From the NCBI RefSeq assembly GCF_001039355.2, contig NW_019775258.1:361692-425691 (forward strand): a stretch of 64,000 nt of DNA, in the 5' to 3' direction. Both the position numbers and the translations under genes were made by a program. This document shows positions 60,420 through 64,000 of this stretch, piece after piece; positions within the stretch are counted from its first letter, which is position 1, and every line of letters begins with the position of its first letter. The stretch comes from Lingula anatina. Taxonomy: Eukaryota; Brachiopoda; Lingulata; Lingulida; Lingulidae. The notes beneath the pieces are model-generated. The model was given only the letters and a program-made list of their open reading frames with translations. It was not told the DNA's origin and did not search any database.

Positions 60420-61330
60420 ACCTGTTCTGGTTGCTACCAGCGCTTTCAAGCGACAAGGCATTCCTTGGGAAGGTTTTTTAGAGTTCAAACTGGAATAACA
60501 TTCCAGGCATCGGTCAAAACGTGTCCAATTGGGTCCAGTTTTGTTGTAGAGCATGTAGGCCGTTGTTTCGGAGAGCAATGGCCTACCCACATATTGTCTA
60601 TGTGGTTCAAATATTGCGATTTTAATGACCAAGGTAGCTGCTCATTCCCTTGGTTCTGTAAGTTATCTGCTATTAAAAGTGCTCGGTGTGAACGGACAAT
60701 CTTACCGTGCAACCTAAAATTGTTCCTAAGGTGCCCTCTATCAAATGATAGTCAAGTGTTTCCCAGATTATTCCTTTATATGATCTGGTGCAGGTTTTCG
60801 TCGATGACTACCATTTGTGTTTTGGCACCAATGTGGTATCCACACCTATTACTGACGTTGTCAATGACCCTAATCACTTTACACGCGGCAAACGCATCGT
60901 CGTAGGTCTCCTCTGGATGTCTGTAAACTCTGTTTTGACTAGTTGGGCGCTGCAGGTGAAATCTGACCTCAATAAAGAAAGCCACGCGGTTTCAGTGTTC
61001 TACTCAGAAACGGCCATGGTCCCCAATTCATTAGAGAAACAGACGATGTTTTGCTGTTTACAGTGGGTACCTCGGAGGTCGTCTGGTATTCTTACCTGCT
61101 AAAACCAGTTTGGCGTTCGCTAAGGGCCTTGAAAAACGCATTTTGGTGGCAATTTGCCCCTCATTCTGAACGGACTGGTTGGTTTTTGTTTAGTTGCAGC
61201 AGCGTATCCCGAAAGACTGTGGGTCCTGTACCCTGGTGGTGAGATTTCTATACATTGGGTGTGACCTCTGTGAAGGTACATCGGTCTGGGCATTACTCTA
61301 TAAAACTGTGCGGACCGTTTCATTTGGCGC
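60420..61330 (-). pseudogene. Decayed Tc1/mariner transposase
   Basis: Read on the - strand, pieces in several frames follow the order of a Tc1-family transposase: a TTRVQD/TKTNQS region near 61200-61280, a RRPPRYPL-stop-TAKHR segment near 61050, then VRFHLQRP and VYRHPEE (about 60960-60890), KTQMVVIDENL (about 60810), and the catalytic-region relic SHRALLIADNLQNQG, EQLPWSLKSQYLNHIDNMW (about 60690-60590) ending at DAWNVIP (about 60490). Many stops and frame changes show it is long dead. Terminal repeats could not be placed. Flanking repeat blocks suggest it inserted into, or near, another repeat. Confidence 0.75.
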
Positions 61331-61774
61331 TATAATGTACCTGGCAATGTCTTTTTCGCACCATTCTGACAGAATAACAGAATTTTAAAACACTTCTTGG
61401 CTCATTTTACGCACTGCAAAGCCGACCGCTGGCATGCAAAATTTCAAATTCTCATATTCAGGAGTTGTCGACATATGTCAGAACCATGCTTTGCAAACGG
61501 CCAAGCTTTGACCAGCCCAAAGGAGCACCACCCAATGAAATCACTGCCTATTACACAATGCAGCAGCGCAACAGACATTGTAGTCAGTTAATTGGTAGCG
61601 ATACACCTGACTACACACTTCTCCGTTCATATATCTTATACGAGATCGGAGTTTTTTAAAAAAGAACGCACTGTTATCTCTGCATACCTTCGAAACTGAA
61701 ATATTCCATATTAAATGTCAAGTTTGTATGAAAGAAAATAGTCTACGCCCAAATGAGACACTATCATACGCCAG

Positions 61775-62097
61775 TTTTATTGCAATCGTTTGCAACCTCC
61801 TAGCGACATTTTTTTTCTAATGCTTGCGACCGGTTAGAAACTTGTAAGCGACCAAGCAACTAGAACCGTCAGTCCGTGCCGTTTCAAGTAACGTGATTTA
61901 ACGTACACCTGTGGTTAAAGCGACCTACCGGCATCCAAGAAGAGACCGATAGGCAAAATTTGGGATACCGATATATTTCATCTTCAGTCGTACTGGCTAT
62001 CGGTGCACAAAAATGGCCTTCATGTGTCAACGATCGCTTGGGTCCTGTTAGCAACCTTATGCGACCATTTTATAACCTATAGCAAACTCCTTGCTAC
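61775..62097. repeat. GCAACC/GCGACC-rich repeat segment, block 3
   Basis: CGTTTGCAACC, TAGCGACA, TTGCGACCGGTTAG, AAGCGACC, TAGCAACC and TGCGACC words recur. It abuts the LINE tail at 62098 and may belong to the same family as the blocks at 58634 and 59270, split by later insertions. Confidence 0.4.
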
Positions 62098-62830
62098 TTT
62101 TTTTTTAAAACAACGTTTATTCAAAAGAATGAAGTGGAGGCAAGGCGCTGGAAGCATTATATGCTCTCCACAAAATTAAATAAGTAAATAAAAAAAATGG
62201 ATAGGTATATACATATATACAACAGAGTAAGTGTAAAACTTCAAATATTATGGAGCACAAGTTAAGTACAGAAAGAAAGAAGAAGAAAAGAGTACCTATT
62301 AAGTGATAACAAAGTTTACGAGAAGAAAATTTGCAACAGTTTCGAAGATAATTTCATTTTGGGTGGGTGATAAAGATCTATGACCGTAGAGAAATAGGGA
62401 CAGCTTTTCTTTTTGAGTTTTAAAAGAGGTCTTGCTTGCATGTAGAATTTCATTTATTTTTTGGTAAAGGGGAGGGTACCTTCAATTGAGTGAGGGGCAT
62501 CTGAAGAAGAAGTGCAGAGGGGTTTCAAGGGCACCACAGGTGCAGTGTGGTGTATCAATAGTAGTCCAGTTATGCCTAAACAATTCTGCTCTAAATAAAC
62601 ACCCAACCCTCGCTCTGTTAAGAATTTTTTCTTGATTTCTGTCCAAGTTTAGTGTTTTTGTTGAAAGCGACCCAGCAGTGAGGTGATTTTTAATCGAGTT
62701 CTTGAAAGATGAGATTGAAGGTAAAGATTTAGTGCTACCGAGGTTGCTAAAAGGATGCAAAAGGGTTACTAGCGCAGTGTGACCAAGCATGTATGATGTT
62801 TTGCCTATTTCATTTCTAGAATAAACTGCA
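62098..62830 (-). mobile_element. 5'-truncated LINE 3' end with poly-A tail
   Basis: On the - strand a frame at 62790-62482 ends in a Cys-rich motif (HCTCGALETPLHFFFRCP) typical of the region after the reverse transcriptase in many animal non-LTR retrotransposons. About 360 bases later come AATAAA (62121-62116) and a poly-A run ending at 62098. The order (C-terminal coding part, 3' UTR, signal, tail) is that of a LINE copy lacking most of its 5' part. The frame stays open for 102 codons, so the insertion may be fairly recent. Confidence 0.75.
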
Positions 62831-62984
62831 TGAACTAAAAAAATGCATTTAGATTGATATAAACATTAAATAAAGAAATGTTTTATTAAAAGTGAACTGT
62901 CAATTTGTTAGCTTGTTATCTATTAAGTTATCTATATTTTGTACAGATTTAAAGAAAAAAAGCGTGTCTATAAACATTTTGTTG

Positions 62985-63284
62985 TCACTGGACGCAATGT
63001 TTCCAGGCAGTAGAGAAAGTATTTTGGCCTATTTCCTCTACTATAAATTTTGTTTTGCACCCATACTTAAAAGTTGCACCATGCTGAATTTTCTGACCAA
63101 CATTTTCTTGTAGAACTGTAACAATAGTTTCATATTGTTCTCGCGTTAAAAAGTATTTTTGACGCACAGACTCATATACAGTTGCTAAATGCTCATCTAG
63201 AAGTTTGAGTTTTATATTGTTTCTCTGCCATAGTGCGTGAAGCATGCATGTAAAGGCTGAAAGGACAGTCAAATAAGCTTTCAC
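62985..63284 (-). CDS. Unrecognised 99-codon frame, possibly a transposon or exon remnant
   Basis: An open frame with fairly normal amino-acid composition (Tyr, Gln, Glu, Lys, Val in a helical-looking pattern, residues 30-75) and no low-complexity sequence. A diverged copy of its C-terminal part occurs on the same strand at about 63475-63535 (shared V-E-x-I-x-Q spacing). I do not recognise a family. It could be a fragment of a transposon protein or an internal exon of a - strand gene running in from beyond 64000. Confidence 0.25.
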   Translation of the reverse strand: MKAYLTVLSAFTCMLHALWQRNNIKLKLLDEHLATVYESVRQKYFLTREQYETIVTVLQENVGQKIQHGATFKYGCKTKFIVEEIGQNTFSTAWKHCVQ

Positions 63285-63348
63285 TTATATAGCAAAACTT
63301 TTTCATATAATAATTACCACAGACACTGTTTTCACCGTTTTACTTTCA

Positions 63349-63690
63349 TCAACCTGATCACAGTCACTGTACCTTGCTGTCTCGATCACCTACGTTTTTC
63401 AAAGTTGATTGACTAAAATTTAACTGATAAATCAATATCACAAAAATTACCTAAAAAAAATGTTATGCGATGTTTGGGGCAGTAGAGGAGTTGTCTTTGG
63501 ACTATTTTCTCTACAGGGATTTTTCAAGTGAAACTGATTACTATTCATAAAGGAGGCTTTGATCAACCTGATAACTGTCACCGCATCTCGTTGTCTAACC
63601 TGAGTTTTTGAATAAAATATACCTGATTGAATAAAAATTACAATAGTTAACTAAAAAAACCTACCTGAATTTTTTCATAAACATTACTAA
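63349..63690. repeat. Imperfect tandem duplication, period about 214 bp
   Basis: TCAACCTGAT at 63349 recurs at 63563, followed in both cases by similar words (AC-x-GTCAC, CT-x-GTTGTCT or GCTGTCT, TGATTGA-type, AAAAATTAC, ACTAAAAAAA or CCTAAAAAAA). Part of the block also resembles 62985-63060. Confidence 0.5.
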
Positions 63691-64000
63691 GCTCAATATT
63701 CTAATATTTTTACTGAGTTCAATTTTTTCACTTGAATGAAATCTACATACATGTGTATTACTTTGTAAATGGAATGACCAGTGTAATCTTGGGAAAATGA
63801 ACAGGTTTTTCTAAAATTCATAATAATTTGAAAGCTTTCACTGCAACACATTTCATGAAACATTCCTTTACTAAATATTCTCATCAATTTTATTGATAGA
63901 TTTCTCTTATATTGTATTAATATTGAATTTTTTTTTCTTTCTATATGCGTGCTATAATTTAACAAAAATATTATCATCAGATTTTTTCACGACCCATATA

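Noticed and set aside
60465-60905. 146-codon plus-strand frame
   Set aside because: It is the complement of the decayed Tc1 transposase on the minus strand.

Overview
The window looks like nuclear DNA from a marine invertebrate animal. It is AT-rich, its genes have GT-AG introns, it is full of microsatellites and small non-autonomous DNA transposons, and it carries a serotonin-type receptor plus an SMB-type ectodomain of a kind expanded in invertebrate deuterostomes and lophotrochozoans. I cannot fix the phylum from sequence alone; amphioxus, hemichordate or mollusc are all possible. High heterozygosity is suggested by two near-identical 8.3 kb copies joined by a single N.

Layout. 1-1085 is non-coding. 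1086-9419 and 9421-17750 are two head-to-tail copies of one non-coding segment, most simply two haplotypes kept in tandem by the assembler. 17751-36149 is a long stretch without a supportable gene, holding MITEs, LINE-type 3' ends, microsatellites and a few short tandem duplications. 36150-37563 is an intronless 5-HT1-type receptor with a one-base frameshift in its third cytoplasmic loop. 41249-46240 is a four-exon gene for a secreted protein of about 1008 residues related over its full length to bacterial VioB/RebD-type enzymes (ferritin-like iminophenyl-pyruvate dimer synthase family). 46717-47425 holds two adjacent MITEs. 48839-51173 is a TATA-driven gene for a small secreted peptide with six cysteines in the CS-alpha-beta (defensin-like) pattern, apparently assembled from a signal-peptide exon, several exons of 17-39 bases and a terminal cysteine exon. 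57603-58614 is the first coding exon of a secreted or surface protein with a somatomedin-B-like domain, probably a Methuselah/adhesion-like GPCR ectodomain whose later exons lie outside the window. 58634-64000 is a transposon graveyard (GCAACC-rich repeats, a Tc1 transposase fossil, a LINE 3' end).

How the genes relate. All four gene models lie on the + strand, each with its own start region; nothing suggests co-transcription. The VioB-like enzyme and the cysteine-rich peptide are both predicted to be secreted and lie 2.6 kb apart, which would suit a defence or chemical-ecology role, but that is inference only. The two most notable items are the full-length VioB/RebD-like animal gene and the microexon-built CS-alpha-beta peptide gene.
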